Below, in pieces: positions 16,966 through 24,452 of a DNA stretch of 64,000 nucleotides; the stretch's first letter is position 1, and every line of letters begins with the position of its first letter. This stretch comes from Methylobacterium sp. J-068 (lineage in GTDB: Bacteria; Pseudomonadota; Alphaproteobacteria; Rhizobiales; Beijerinckiaceae): the NCBI RefSeq assembly GCF_022829445.1, contig NZ_JAKSXY010000059.1:1-64000 (forward strand), given 5' to 3'. A program made the position numbers and the translations under genes. The notes under the pieces are model-generated. The model did not search any database. It was given only the letters and a program-made list of their open reading frames with translations, and was not told where the DNA came from.

Positions 16966-17696
16966 CACGGAGCCTGCCTCACCGGTGCGGCGAGGATGTA
17001 GCCGGCATTGCGGACGGTCTTGAGGAGCGCGGCCGCCTCGCTGCCCGTGGCGTCGAGCTTGTGCCGCAGCCGGCTCACCTGCACGTCGATGGTCCGGTCG
17101 AAGGCGTCGGCCGTGCGGCCCCGGGTCCAGTCGAGGAGCCGGTCGCGCGAGAGCACCCGCTGCGGGCGGGTGACGAAGCAGTGCAGCAGGTCGTACTCGG
17201 CGCTGGTCAGCGGGATGTCCGTCCTCGGGTCTCCGACCGTGACCCGCCGCGCGGCGAGGTCGACGACGAGGTCCGCCACGGCGAGCGTCTCCGGCTCGTC
17301 ATTGGCCGGATGGGCACCGTTCCCCTGTGCACGGCGCAGGACCGCGCGGATGCGGGCGAGCAGGACGCGGGGATTGAAGGGCTTCGAGACGTAGTCGTCG
17401 GCCCCCATCTCCAGGCCGAGCACCCGGTCGATGTCCTCATCCTTCGCGGTCAGCATCACGATGGGCGGACCGCCCGCCTCGCGCAGCCGCCGGCAGATCG
17501 ACAGCCCGTCCTCGCCCGGCAGCATCCAGTCGAGGACGATCAGGTCCGGAGCGGGTCCGGCCGCGAGACACCGGTCGAGTCCCGCGCCTCCGTCGAGGCC
17601 GACCACGCGGAACCCCTCGTCCCCGAGATAGCCGGTGAGCTGGGTACGGATGTCGTCGTCGTCCTCGACGATGGCGATGGTGATGGTGTCGCACAT
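16965..17696 (-). CDS. OmpR-family response regulator
   Basis: This 243-residue DNA-binding regulator has a receiver domain with acidic pocket EDDDD and phosphoacceptor Asp56 (VLDWMLPGEDG), the conserved Lys in SKPF, and a C-terminal winged helix (LTSAEYDLLHCFVTRPQRVLSRDRLLD, DRTIDVQVSRLRHKLD). It is cognate to the overlapping kinase. Two copies of a 45-base block containing an OmpR-like direct repeat flank this gene pair, suggesting it controls the secreted genes on both sides; the copy at 17747-17791 is also close enough to its own start for autoregulation. Confidence 0.95.
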   Translation of the reverse strand: MCDTITIAIVEDDDDIRTQLTGYLGDEGFRVVGLDGGAGLDRCLAAGPAPDLIVLDWMLPGEDGLSICRRLREAGGPPIVMLTAKDEDIDRVLGLEMGADDYVSKPFNPRVLLARIRAVLRRAQGNGAHPANDEPETLAVADLVVDLAARRVTVGDPRTDIPLTSAEYDLLHCFVTRPQRVLSRDRLLDWTRGRTADAFDRTIDVQVSRLRHKLDATGSEAAALLKTVRNAGYILAAPVRQAP

Positions 17697-17746
17697 GACG
17701 CGAGGATAGGCGCCGGTGACCGGGCCGCAACGCGAAAGCGCCCGCT

Positions 17747-17791
17747 GTCACAAAACGTTACAAGGCGCGGGCGTCCCGTCACATCCGGGAA
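17747..17791 (+). promoter_or_regulatory. Conserved 45-bp regulatory block, copy 2
   Basis: GTCACAAAACGTTAC (direct repeat with 10-base period), 16 bases, then GTCACATCCGGGAA; it matches the block at 15520-15564 in sequence and spacing. It lies 76 bases before the start of the secreted HExxH gene at 17868 and 50 bases before the divergent response-regulator gene. Confidence 0.75.
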
Positions 17792-17867
17792 CGGTCCGGG
17801 CGCGACGGTCATCCGCATCGCAGCGCAGGCCCTCGGACGGGTCCCGGCGAACAGAGGCATCGGACCC

Positions 17868-18578
17868 ATGGCCCCAGCCCAACTGGCATCCCCGCTCTGG
17901 CATGCCGTGACCGCGCTCGCCGTGGCGGGGACGATGGCCGTCCATGGCGGGACGGTCGACGCCGCCCCGCGAGCGGTCGCGGCCGCGACGTCCCGATCCG
18001 GTGACGGGAGCGAGACGTATCGTGGCTACCGGATCGAGATGGCCGGAGATGTCCCGAACGCCGAGCTCGCCCAACGGCGGCGGGCGGCCGAGCATCAGGT
18101 CGACCTTGTCGAGGCCACCGTCCTCGACGCTTCCACCAAAGCTTTCCTGCGACGCTTTCCCGTGGTCGTGCAGACCGGCGCGAGCGCGGGCAGCCACTAT
18201 AGCGGGGGCGACAGCGTCACCATCGCGGTCGCGGACCCGAGCGACGACCGCCCGATCCTGCTGCACGAGTACATGCACGTGTATCACGTCCGGATGCTGC
18301 CCGGCGGCAATCGGAACCCGGACATCCAGACCTTCTACGAGCGGGCCAGGGAGGGCGGGTTCTACCCAGCCGGAGCCTACGTCCTGAAGAACCCGGGCGA
18401 ATTCTTCGCGATGACCGCCAGCGTCTACCTGCACGGCAGGTTGGCGCGCGAGCCCTTCACCCGCGACGAGCTCCGGCAGAAGCAGCCGGTCTATTTCCGC
18501 TTCCTGAACCGACTGTTCGGCAGCCCGCGAGCCGCATCGTCCGAGGCCATGCAGACATCCGGGCCGGCGCGGCCCTGA
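17868..18578 (+). CDS. Secreted HExxH (zincin-like) protein
   Basis: This 236-residue protein has an Ala-rich signal-like N-terminus (residues about 1-32) and, near residue 130, LLHEYMHVYHVRM, a zinc-peptidase HExxH motif. A downstream acidic segment, LKNPGEFFAMTASVYLHG, resembles the third-ligand region of gluzincins (glutamate in a helix near a YLHG stretch). It could be a cell-wall or protein-processing metallopeptidase in the periplasm. ATG at 17868 is chosen because the signal peptide starts there; the frame is open far upstream through the antisense of the regulator. The regulatory block 76 bases upstream links it to the adjacent two-component system. Confidence 0.75.
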   Translation: MAPAQLASPLWHAVTALAVAGTMAVHGGTVDAAPRAVAAATSRSGDGSETYRGYRIEMAGDVPNAELAQRRRAAEHQVDLVEATVLDASTKAFLRRFPVVVQTGASAGSHYSGGDSVTIAVADPSDDRPILLHEYMHVYHVRMLPGGNRNPDIQTFYERAREGGFYPAGAYVLKNPGEFFAMTASVYLHGRLAREPFTRDELRQKQPVYFRFLNRLFGSPRAASSEAMQTSGPARP

Positions 18579-18598
18579 TCATCGACCCACGTTCGCTG

Positions 18599-18775
18599 GT
18601 GCTCGCCGCCGCCGTGCTCGCGGCAGGCCGAGCCGTCGCCGGTACCGCGTCCCTTCGGCTCTGGCCCGGAGAGCCGCCGGGCGGGGGCGGACCCTGCCCC
18701 CCTCGGCCCGAAGCAGAGGTTCTGTCTCCGGCCATCATCGGCCCTGCGCCGGGCCCCTCTGAATGGCTAGGTTGG
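18599..18775 (+). pseudogene. 5' remnant of a secreted esterase (alpha/beta hydrolase)
   Basis: A GTG-initiated stretch encodes a short signal peptide followed by LRLWPGEPPGGGGP, the characteristic N-terminus of a family of secreted alpha/beta-hydrolase esterases (usually L-x-LWPG-x-x-PGGGGP). The frame then runs into unrelated sequence, so only about 40-60 codons remain. It marks the left edge of the accessory stretch. Confidence 0.45.
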
Positions 18776-18788
18776 GTGGATTGCTACC

Positions 18789-18824
18789 TGTCCGCTTCCA
18801 AGCAAGATTTGCAGGAAGCGGACA
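18789..18824. terminator. 11-bp hairpin between esterase remnant and ArsR gene
   Basis: TGTCCGCTTCC and GGAAGCGGACA are perfectly complementary with a 14-base loop. It lies 23 bases beyond the minus-strand ArsR stop and lacks a T-run, so it may be a weak terminator. Confidence 0.4.
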
Positions 18825-18846
18825 CGATCCTTGAGTGTATCCGCGT

Positions 18847-19599
18847 TTAATCCTGTACACGCGGCGGCATTGACGGCTCTTCGGCCACGAACGTCAGTCC
18901 GTCGCTCTTTGGCAAGCCGAACTCGCTCGTAAAGCCACGTCGGCCCGTGTCAGTCACCCGGACCGCGCGTCCGTCGCGCTGACGCTCGATCCAGCCCAAC
19001 GCCTCGCAACGCGCACACAAGGCAGCTCCCAACCGCCCTGCGAGGTGAGGCCGCCGCTCGCTCCAGTCCAGGCAGGGGCGGCAGAGCAGGCGGCGGCTTC
19101 GCCCGGCCGGTTCGATCTCCACGCCGAACGCGGCCAGCCACTGTATACCGGACTCGGTCACCTCGCCGGCCTCCTCGCTCAGTACGATCAGGCCCTTGGA
19201 GACCATGGCGTCGGCGATCCCGACCCCGAGCCGCCCGGCCAAGTGGTCGTAACAGGTGCGGGCCTCGCGCAGGGCCGGATCGATCCGCGGAGTCGCGCGC
19301 CTCGGCGCGTCCTTTGGCTCGCTCCGATTTGCGATCACCATCATCGCCTCCAGCATGCGGGCGACCTCGACAGAGGCGAGGCGGAAGTAGCGGTGCCGAC
19401 CCTGGCGTGACACCGCAAGCAGGCCGCCGGCCACGAGCTTCGTGAGGTGCTCGCTCGCGGTCGCAGGCGCTACGCCCGCCGTCCAGGCCAGTTCGGTCGG
19501 GGTCAGCGCCCGCCCGTCGATCAGGGCCGACAGGATGTTGGCGCGGCCGGGATCGCCGATGAGGGCACCGACCTCGGAGAGTGCAGGACCTGACGACAT
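18847..19599 (-). CDS. ArsR-family winged-helix regulator with C-terminal extension
   Basis: This 250-residue protein has an N-terminal ArsR-type winged helix (residues about 5-85: IGDPGRANILSALIDGRALTPTELAWTAGVAPATASEHLTKLVAGGLLAVSRQGRHRYFRL). A longer C-terminal part contains a second helical wing-like region and a CRPCLDW..RRPHLAG..GAALC segment. This longer architecture is known for ArsR-like repressors of small catabolic operons rather than metal sensors. It is divergent from the NIPSNAP/hydrolase/ABM cluster, with a 26-bp palindrome between them. The effector is unknown. Confidence 0.88.
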   Translation of the reverse strand: MSSGPALSEVGALIGDPGRANILSALIDGRALTPTELAWTAGVAPATASEHLTKLVAGGLLAVSRQGRHRYFRLASVEVARMLEAMMVIANRSEPKDAPRRATPRIDPALREARTCYDHLAGRLGVGIADAMVSKGLIVLSEEAGEVTESGIQWLAAFGVEIEPAGRSRRLLCRPCLDWSERRPHLAGRLGAALCARCEALGWIERQRDGRAVRVTDTGRRGFTSEFGLPKSDGLTFVAEEPSMPPRVQD

Positions 19600-19639
19600 G
19601 GGCGGAGCCTACACCCGCTCGCAGCTCGCCGCACCCCAC

Positions 19640-19665
19640 AACGCTTCGGTCGGGACCGAAGCGTT
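19640..19665. promoter_or_regulatory. 26-bp inverted repeat, predicted ArsR-type operator
   Basis: AACGCTTCGGTC and GACCGAAGCGTT form perfect 12-base arms separated by GG. The site lies between the divergent ArsR gene (40 bases away) and the NIPSNAP gene (60 bases away), an ideal location to repress both. Confidence 0.8.
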
Positions 19666-19725
19666 CGCGGCTGACAGAGCCGGACTCCCGGGATCAGATT
19701 GGGGGCGCAACCTGGGAGCACGCCC

Positions 19726-20085
19726 ATGCACACGCTCTGCCTCCGCTACACCCTCGACCCGAACCGGATCGACGCCTTCCGGACCTATGTCGAGGACGAG
19801 ACGCCGGTCATCCGCGACTGCGGCGGCCGCGTCGTAGGCTACTACCTGCCGACCGACTTCGCGGGACCGACGAACATCGCCTACGGGCTGATCGAGTTTG
19901 CGAGCCTCGACCGCTACGAGCGCTACCGGGAAACCCTCGCGGCGGACCCGACCCATCGGCGCAACGCGGCTGCCCTCACCGAAAGTGGCGTCCTAATCGC
20001 CATCGAGCGGTCCATCATCCGGCGCCACGGCTACGCGGAAGGGTCGGCGGCCACGCGGGAGGAGGCCGCCCATGCAGCCCCTTAA
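19726..20085 (+). CDS. NIPSNAP-family protein
   Basis: This 119-residue protein matches the NIPSNAP dimeric alpha-beta-barrel family: MHTLCLRYTLDPNRIDAFRTYVEDETPVIRDCGGRVVGYYLP, then GLIEFASLDRYERYRETLAADP. Bacterial members accompany catabolic enzymes; no reaction is established. GGGAGCA precedes ATG at 19726. The end overlaps the next gene by 14 bases, so they form one operon, downstream of the 26-bp palindrome. Confidence 0.88.
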   Translation: MHTLCLRYTLDPNRIDAFRTYVEDETPVIRDCGGRVVGYYLPTDFAGPTNIAYGLIEFASLDRYERYRETLAADPTHRRNAAALTESGVLIAIERSIIRRHGYAEGSAATREEAAHAAP

Positions 20086-21025
20086 GATGGACGACCGGGA
20101 GGAGCATCATCGGGTCGAGGACCCGAAGACCGGGCTCTCGTTGTTCCTGCGCCGGCTGCCGCCCTCGTCGGGAGTCCGGCGACCCGTCCTGTATGTGCAC
20201 GGGGCGACCTTCCCGTCCGCGTTGTCCGTCGCCCACCGCTTCCCGGAGGGCTCTTGGCGCGACGCGCTATGCCGGTCCGGCCTCGACGTCTGGGCCCTCG
20301 ACTTCCTGGGCTTCGGCCACTCGAACCGGGAGGCGGCCATGGCCGAGCCCGCCGAGGACAACGGGCCGCTGCTTCTGGCCGCGGATGCCGCCGGACAGCT
20401 CGAAGCCGCCGTGCGCCATGTTCACGCGGCCACCGATGGGGCGCGCGTCAGCCTTCTGACTCACTCGTGGGGCTCCATGCCTGCTTGCCTGCTGGCGGGG
20501 CGGCACCCCGACCTGATTGACCGGCTCGTCCTGTTCGGCCCCATCGCCCGCCGCGATCCTCCCCGCTACCTGCCACGTCCGGATGGACCCGCTTGGCGGA
20601 TCATCACCGCGCAGGCGCAGTGGGACCGCTTCGTCGAGGACGTACCAGCGCGTGAGCCGTCGGTGCTGTCGCGGAGCGAGTTCGAGGACTGGGCGGGGCG
20701 ATACCTCGACACCGACCCGGACAGCCGAGCGCGCGATCCGCATGGCGTCAAGGTCCCGTCCGGCCCCTTCGTCGAGATCCTGCAGGCGTGGCATGGCGAG
20801 TTGCCGTATGATCCCGCCCTCGTCCGGTCGCCCCTGTGCATCGTCCGTGGGGAGTGGGACGGCCTCGCGACCGACGCCGACGCCCGGCGGCTGTTCGATG
20901 CGTTCTCCGGTTCGCCGGACCGGCGCGACGTCAAGCTCGGGCGCGGCACGCACCTGATGCATCTGGAGGCCGGGCGCGGGGCGCTCTGGCAAGCCTCGGC
21001 CGCCTTCCTGCGTGAGCCGGCCTGA
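20072..21025 (+). CDS. Alpha/beta-hydrolase
   Basis: This 317-residue cytoplasmic alpha/beta-fold hydrolase shows the likely catalytic triad: nucleophile Ser in THSWGSMPA, Asp in RGEWDGLATD and His in GRGTHLMHLEAG; the oxyanion region is VLYVHGATFPSALS. It would hydrolyse an ester, lactone or similar bond. GGAGGAGG before ATG at 20072 lies inside the end of the NIPSNAP gene, giving a 14-base overlap. The substrate is unknown but is presumably shared with the NIPSNAP and ABM proteins around it. Confidence 0.9.
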   Translation: MQPLKMDDREEHHRVEDPKTGLSLFLRRLPPSSGVRRPVLYVHGATFPSALSVAHRFPEGSWRDALCRSGLDVWALDFLGFGHSNREAAMAEPAEDNGPLLLAADAAGQLEAAVRHVHAATDGARVSLLTHSWGSMPACLLAGRHPDLIDRLVLFGPIARRDPPRYLPRPDGPAWRIITAQAQWDRFVEDVPAREPSVLSRSEFEDWAGRYLDTDPDSRARDPHGVKVPSGPFVEILQAWHGELPYDPALVRSPLCIVRGEWDGLATDADARRLFDAFSGSPDRRDVKLGRGTHLMHLEAGRGALWQASAAFLREPA

Positions 21026-21042
21026 CGACGAGGGAGAGAGCC

Positions 21043-21702
21043 ATGTTCTCGGTCATCTTCGAGGTCCATCCCGGCGAAGGCCGGAAGGACGCCTACCTGG
21101 GGCACGCCAGGATGCTGAAGCCCGAGCTGAAGGGCATCGACGGGTTCATCGACAACGAGCGCTTCGCGAGCCGCACCCGGCCGGGCTGGGTGTTGTCGCA
21201 CTCGACTTGGCGGGACGAGAAGTCCGTAATCCGCTGGCGCACCCATGCCGGCCACCATTTGATCCAGGAGAAGGGCCGGTCCGAGGTTTTCGCGGATTAC
21301 CATCTCAGGGTCGGCGAGGTGTCGGCCGACAGCCATCCGCCCGCCGGACACCCGGTACGGGAGCAGCGCCTCGACGCGACCGAGGTCGGCGCGGCCAAGG
21401 TCTGCACGTTGGTGGAGATGACGACGGAGGGGCAGGCTGCTCCCGCCGGGGCCGACCCGATGGCCATGCTCGGGCTGGACCCTCGAACAGAGGGGCTCGT
21501 GGCGTGGGACGTGTTCGACTCCATCACGACACCGGGAAAGGTGCTGGTCCTCCTGTCGTGGCGAGATGTCTGCGCAGTGATCGCCCCGTCATCGCACGCG
21601 GGCGGCCTGCGTGTCCGAGCCGTCAGGATCATCCGCGACTACGGGATGTTCGACCGGCGCGAGAGCTCGCAATACTATCCTCCCGTGCAAGCCCCGACAT
21701 AG
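21043..21702 (+). CDS. Antibiotic-biosynthesis-monooxygenase (ABM) domain protein
   Basis: This 219-residue protein looks like two ferredoxin-like ABM folds in tandem. The first is VIFEVHPGEGRKDAYLGHARMLKPELKGIDGFIDNERFASRTRPGWVLSHSTWRDEKSVIRWR; the second, about residues 125-210, contains GLVAWDVFDSITTPGKVLVLLSWRD. ABM proteins are small cofactor-free quinone or aromatic monooxygenases or degradative partners. It is 17 bases behind the hydrolase with a good ribosome site (GAGGGAGAGA). Together with it and NIPSNAP it forms an ArsR-controlled three-gene unit. Confidence 0.85.
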   Translation: MFSVIFEVHPGEGRKDAYLGHARMLKPELKGIDGFIDNERFASRTRPGWVLSHSTWRDEKSVIRWRTHAGHHLIQEKGRSEVFADYHLRVGEVSADSHPPAGHPVREQRLDATEVGAAKVCTLVEMTTEGQAAPAGADPMAMLGLDPRTEGLVAWDVFDSITTPGKVLVLLSWRDVCAVIAPSSHAGGLRVRAVRIIRDYGMFDRRESSQYYPPVQAPT

Positions 21703-22011
21703 GGGCCGACCGGGAGCACGGCATGATCGCACCTTCATGCGTCCGCTTTCGATAAACCCCGGTGATCCAACAAGCGACGAGTTGGGTCGGAAGCCGAAGG
21801 ACCGGTTAGGGTGTTTTCCCGCCGTTCCTCTCCAAAAGCGAATTTGCAAAGCTGGCGAACGAAAATCCAAGTGCAATAATAATTATCCCAGGCCTACAAC
21901 TTATTGTGTTATTTTTATTCATTCCTCCAGCAGCGGTCCGCTGGAAATTTAGCTGGATTCGTCACGACGCAGTCGAAACATGACCGATACAATCGAGCAA
22001 GTTCCACCAAA
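21703..22011. other. AT-rich non-coding patch
   Basis: From about 21820 to 22010 the base composition falls far below the surrounding GC-rich DNA (for example AATAATAATTATCC and TTGTGTTATTTTTATT). No gene is supportable. It separates the ABM gene from the frameshifted hydrolase remnant and looks like foreign or decayed DNA. Confidence 0.55.
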
Positions 22012-22498
22012 TTATTGCTGTTCCCGCCCTGGTATAGTCCGTAGACTTTCTACCATAAGAAGATGCCCAGGCTGGGGGTATATGGCTACGTCAGCGGCAA
22101 GATCCGCATCCATGGCCGCCGCTTGCCAAGCATAAAACGTCGCTGAGGGAGAAAAACGGATCGCTCGCGGACAGATTGACCTGCACCCGCGCGCGAAAAT
22201 GGCATCGATCCGGGATTGCGCACAAACCATGCAAGAGCAGGATGCCCACAGCGTTTGGACGTGTGGGCCAGAACTCTCCCACCGCGCCCGCACCCATGGA
22301 GATGCCTGCCAATATGCCGTCCAATGCGCCCGCCGCTCTTTCCCGAATTCTGTCCCAGCCGATGTTCGCCGTTATCGCGTCGCCCTCGACCATATCGTCG
22401 GTTGAAGCTCCATCAAAAAGGTCTGGCAGAATAACATCATGCCCTGCTTCGCGCAGACGAGCGGCGGCGTCCCGCTCAAGATCGCGGAGCCCGAGCAT
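22012..22498 (-). pseudogene. Frameshifted dienelactone-hydrolase-family gene
   Basis: One minus-strand frame (22498 to about 22130) encodes the first two thirds of a dienelactone-hydrolase-like protein: MLGLRDLERDAAARLREAGHDVILPDLFDG, nucleophile region GISMGAGAVGEFWPTRP and a VQVNLSASDPFF strand. The continuation expected for the family (AWQAAAMDADLAADVAIYPQPGHLL) is found in another frame down to 22012. A frameshift near 22125-22140 therefore separates the halves. The first residues of the family (a strand ending in a HS pair) precede ATG 22498 without a start codon, since an in-frame stop occurs shortly upstream. The gene is very probably inactive. Confidence 0.65.
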
Positions 22499-22589
22499 CG
22501 AATGAATAGCATAATGCTCGCCACAGCGGATTCATCTACTCGAGGTCCGTTCGATCGATGATGACGTCCTTTCCTTCTATTTTCGCCAA

Positions 22590-22955
22590 CTAGACAGTCG
22601 CTTCGCTCGATGCTTCGAAGACCGTAGCGAAGCCGCCGAAAATCATCCGCGATCCGTCGAACGGCATCGCCAAGTCGCGAAAGCGTGGATCGCTCCGCAT
22701 GGCGGCCTCGCACCGGTCCGCCGTTTCCCGGTCGGGCCAGAGGATCCACCCGAGCACGACGCTCTCGCCATCGCGAAGGGCAACGGACCGGCGGAAATCG
22801 GTCTGCTTGCCCTCCGGCACGTTATCGCCCCAGGACTCCATCTGTTGAAGCGCGCCGTATTCCCGGAAGAGGTCCCAGCCCACTTCAGCCGACGCGACGT
22901 AGGCGTCTCGCTTGTCGTCGGGAACCGGTACGACAAACCCGCTCACGTAGGTCAT
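22590..22955 (-). CDS. DUF1428 family protein
   Basis: This 121-residue protein is a typical DUF1428 (dimeric alpha-beta-barrel) member: MTYVSGFVVPVPDDKRDAYVASAEVGWDLFREYGALQQMESWGDNVPEGKQTDFRRSV, and the end MPFDGSRMIFGGFATVFE. Family members are widespread and uncharacterised. ATG at 22955 has GAGGAAAC upstream. It appears as a single gene. Confidence 0.92.
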   Translation of the reverse strand: MTYVSGFVVPVPDDKRDAYVASAEVGWDLFREYGALQQMESWGDNVPEGKQTDFRRSVALRDGESVVLGWILWPDRETADRCEAAMRSDPRFRDLAMPFDGSRMIFGGFATVFEASSEATV

Positions 22956-23171
22956 GGACTGTTTCCTCGGTGAGCGATGGCAAACTCCGCGCGGCCCGCG
23001 CCGATCCGATGGATGCGGAGGCATCGGGACAGTTGTCGCTAGACGGGGACCGGAACGTCGTGCAGGTTTTCGCCGGGCTGTTCCCCCTGTCGGAGAAGGC
23101 GTTCTAATCGCGCGCAACTCTGTGGCGGAGGATCAGTCGGCGAGCGATTGCCGCGAGGCATCCCCCGACCG

Positions 23172-23702
23172 TTATCTCGCCGCCGGCATCACAGGGCTCG
23201 CCCGTTCGCGTTGCATGAGCAGCAGGTCCAGCGAGGGCGGCTCGGCCACGCCCAGCCGGGTCAGGATGGCGTGCGCCTGGCCACGGTGATGTGTCTGGTG
23301 ATTGAACAGGTGGGCCAGCGCCTCGGAGCGCGGCTGGCGCTGCGGCACGCCGCTCGTCGTCGCGTAGTCGAAGATTGCCGCGAGTCCCCCCGCCGAGAGC
23401 CCGGCGACGTAGGCTTCCAGGCGTGCGTCCTCCGCCACCCGTGCCCGCCGCAGGTCTTCGAGATCCTCGAACAGGATCACGTCCAGGCGGTTCGGCGCCC
23501 CGCCCTCGCCGGTCAGACGACGCAGCCAGAGCCGGTCGACCACGAGCAGGTGGTTCAGCGTCCCATGTAGGCTGCCGAAGAACGCTCCTGCCTCCTGGCG
23601 GTAGGCGTCGTCGGGCAGTTTGGCTGCGGCGGCGTAGAGGCGGTCGTTGGCCCAGGCATTGTAAGCGGCCATGGTGCGCATGTGGTCGGCGAGGCTGGTC
23701 AT
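23172..23702 (-). CDS. DinB-family protein
   Basis: This 176-residue four-helix-bundle protein belongs to the DinB/YfiT metal-binding superfamily. Metal-ligand His candidates lie in TLNHLLVVDRLWLRRLTG and in HLFNHQTHHRGQAH; the start is SLADHMRTMAAYNAWANDRLY. Members include thiol-dependent S-transferases; the substrate is unknown. ATG at 23702 gives the usual family length; the frame is open upstream without homology. Confidence 0.9.
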   Translation of the reverse strand: MTSLADHMRTMAAYNAWANDRLYAAAAKLPDDAYRQEAGAFFGSLHGTLNHLLVVDRLWLRRLTGEGGAPNRLDVILFEDLEDLRRARVAEDARLEAYVAGLSAGGLAAIFDYATTSGVPQRQPRSEALAHLFNHQTHHRGQAHAILTRLGVAEPPSLDLLLMQRERASPVMPAAR

Positions 23703-24452
23703 CGGCGTTCTCCCGTGCGCGACGAACGCGGCCGAGCATACGCCCTCCCGTAAGAAGTTCCGACTGCCGCCGCTGCCGACCCTGCATCGGCTCGGCATCC
23801 TGGCGAGTTTCACGAGCCGCAAGCCCTGGCGGACCGGAGAGAACCGGTCGCCGCGAGCTGGAGACGAACCATGAGCGGAAGGTAGAGCCGAACGAGGTAG
23901 GCGTTGACGAGCACGAGATCGCCGACCGTCATCGTGCCGGCATGGACGGCGATGGTCTGCAGGTCCGCGTTCCAGGCGCCGCCGGGCTCAAGGGTGTGGC
24001 TCGGAAGAGTAGGTTGCGACGGTCGGCCTCCGAAGGGCCAGTTTCCGAACGGGCCATCGCCGTCACACCCGGTCACGTCGCCAACGGACGCCCGTGTACG
24101 GGTCCCCAAGCTGTCGCTCGTGCGGTTGAGTGACCGTGGCGCCTCGGGATGAGGGAACACGATCACCGAAACTCTTCCGCCTGGTGTGGAATTTCCAGAA
24201 TCGGGGGCATCGCACCGGCCATGGCGTGGCCGTTGCGGTCATTTCAGCATCGCGGTATCGTGGCGATGTCGGAAAAGGCAGACTTGGTTTGGTAAGCCCA
24301 AGTCCTCTCGGTGACGGGAGCTCTGGTCTTCGGCCCCGTGCCGCGGATCCCCGCGACGAACGAAGGACGCCCTCGCGCGTCCGGCCGTTCGTCCGCGCGG
24401 GTCTCAGGTTTCGGGAAACGCTCCGGTCGAACATCGACGCAGGAGCCTGACC
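23703..24452. other. Long gene-poor region before the FAD monooxygenase
   Basis: These 750 bases hold no intact gene. A short ABC-transporter remnant lies at 23867-23965. A 7-bp inverted repeat (GACTTGG / CCAAGTC, 24281-24304) precedes the monooxygenase. The rest appears non-coding. Confidence 0.5.
23867..23965 (-). pseudogene. Fragment of an Atm1-type ABC transporter permease
   Basis: In one minus-strand frame AGTMTVGDLVLVNAYLVRLYLPL matches the conserved membrane segment of Atm1/HmtA-type ABC exporters (normally followed by NFLG). The flanking codons are unrelated, so only about 30 residues survive. It is evidence of a deleted transporter gene. Confidence 0.5.

Noticed and set aside
24130..24450. 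A 106-codon plus-strand frame before the FAD monooxygenase
   Set aside because: No family content and no ribosome site; the residue pattern is typical of a spurious GC-rich frame.
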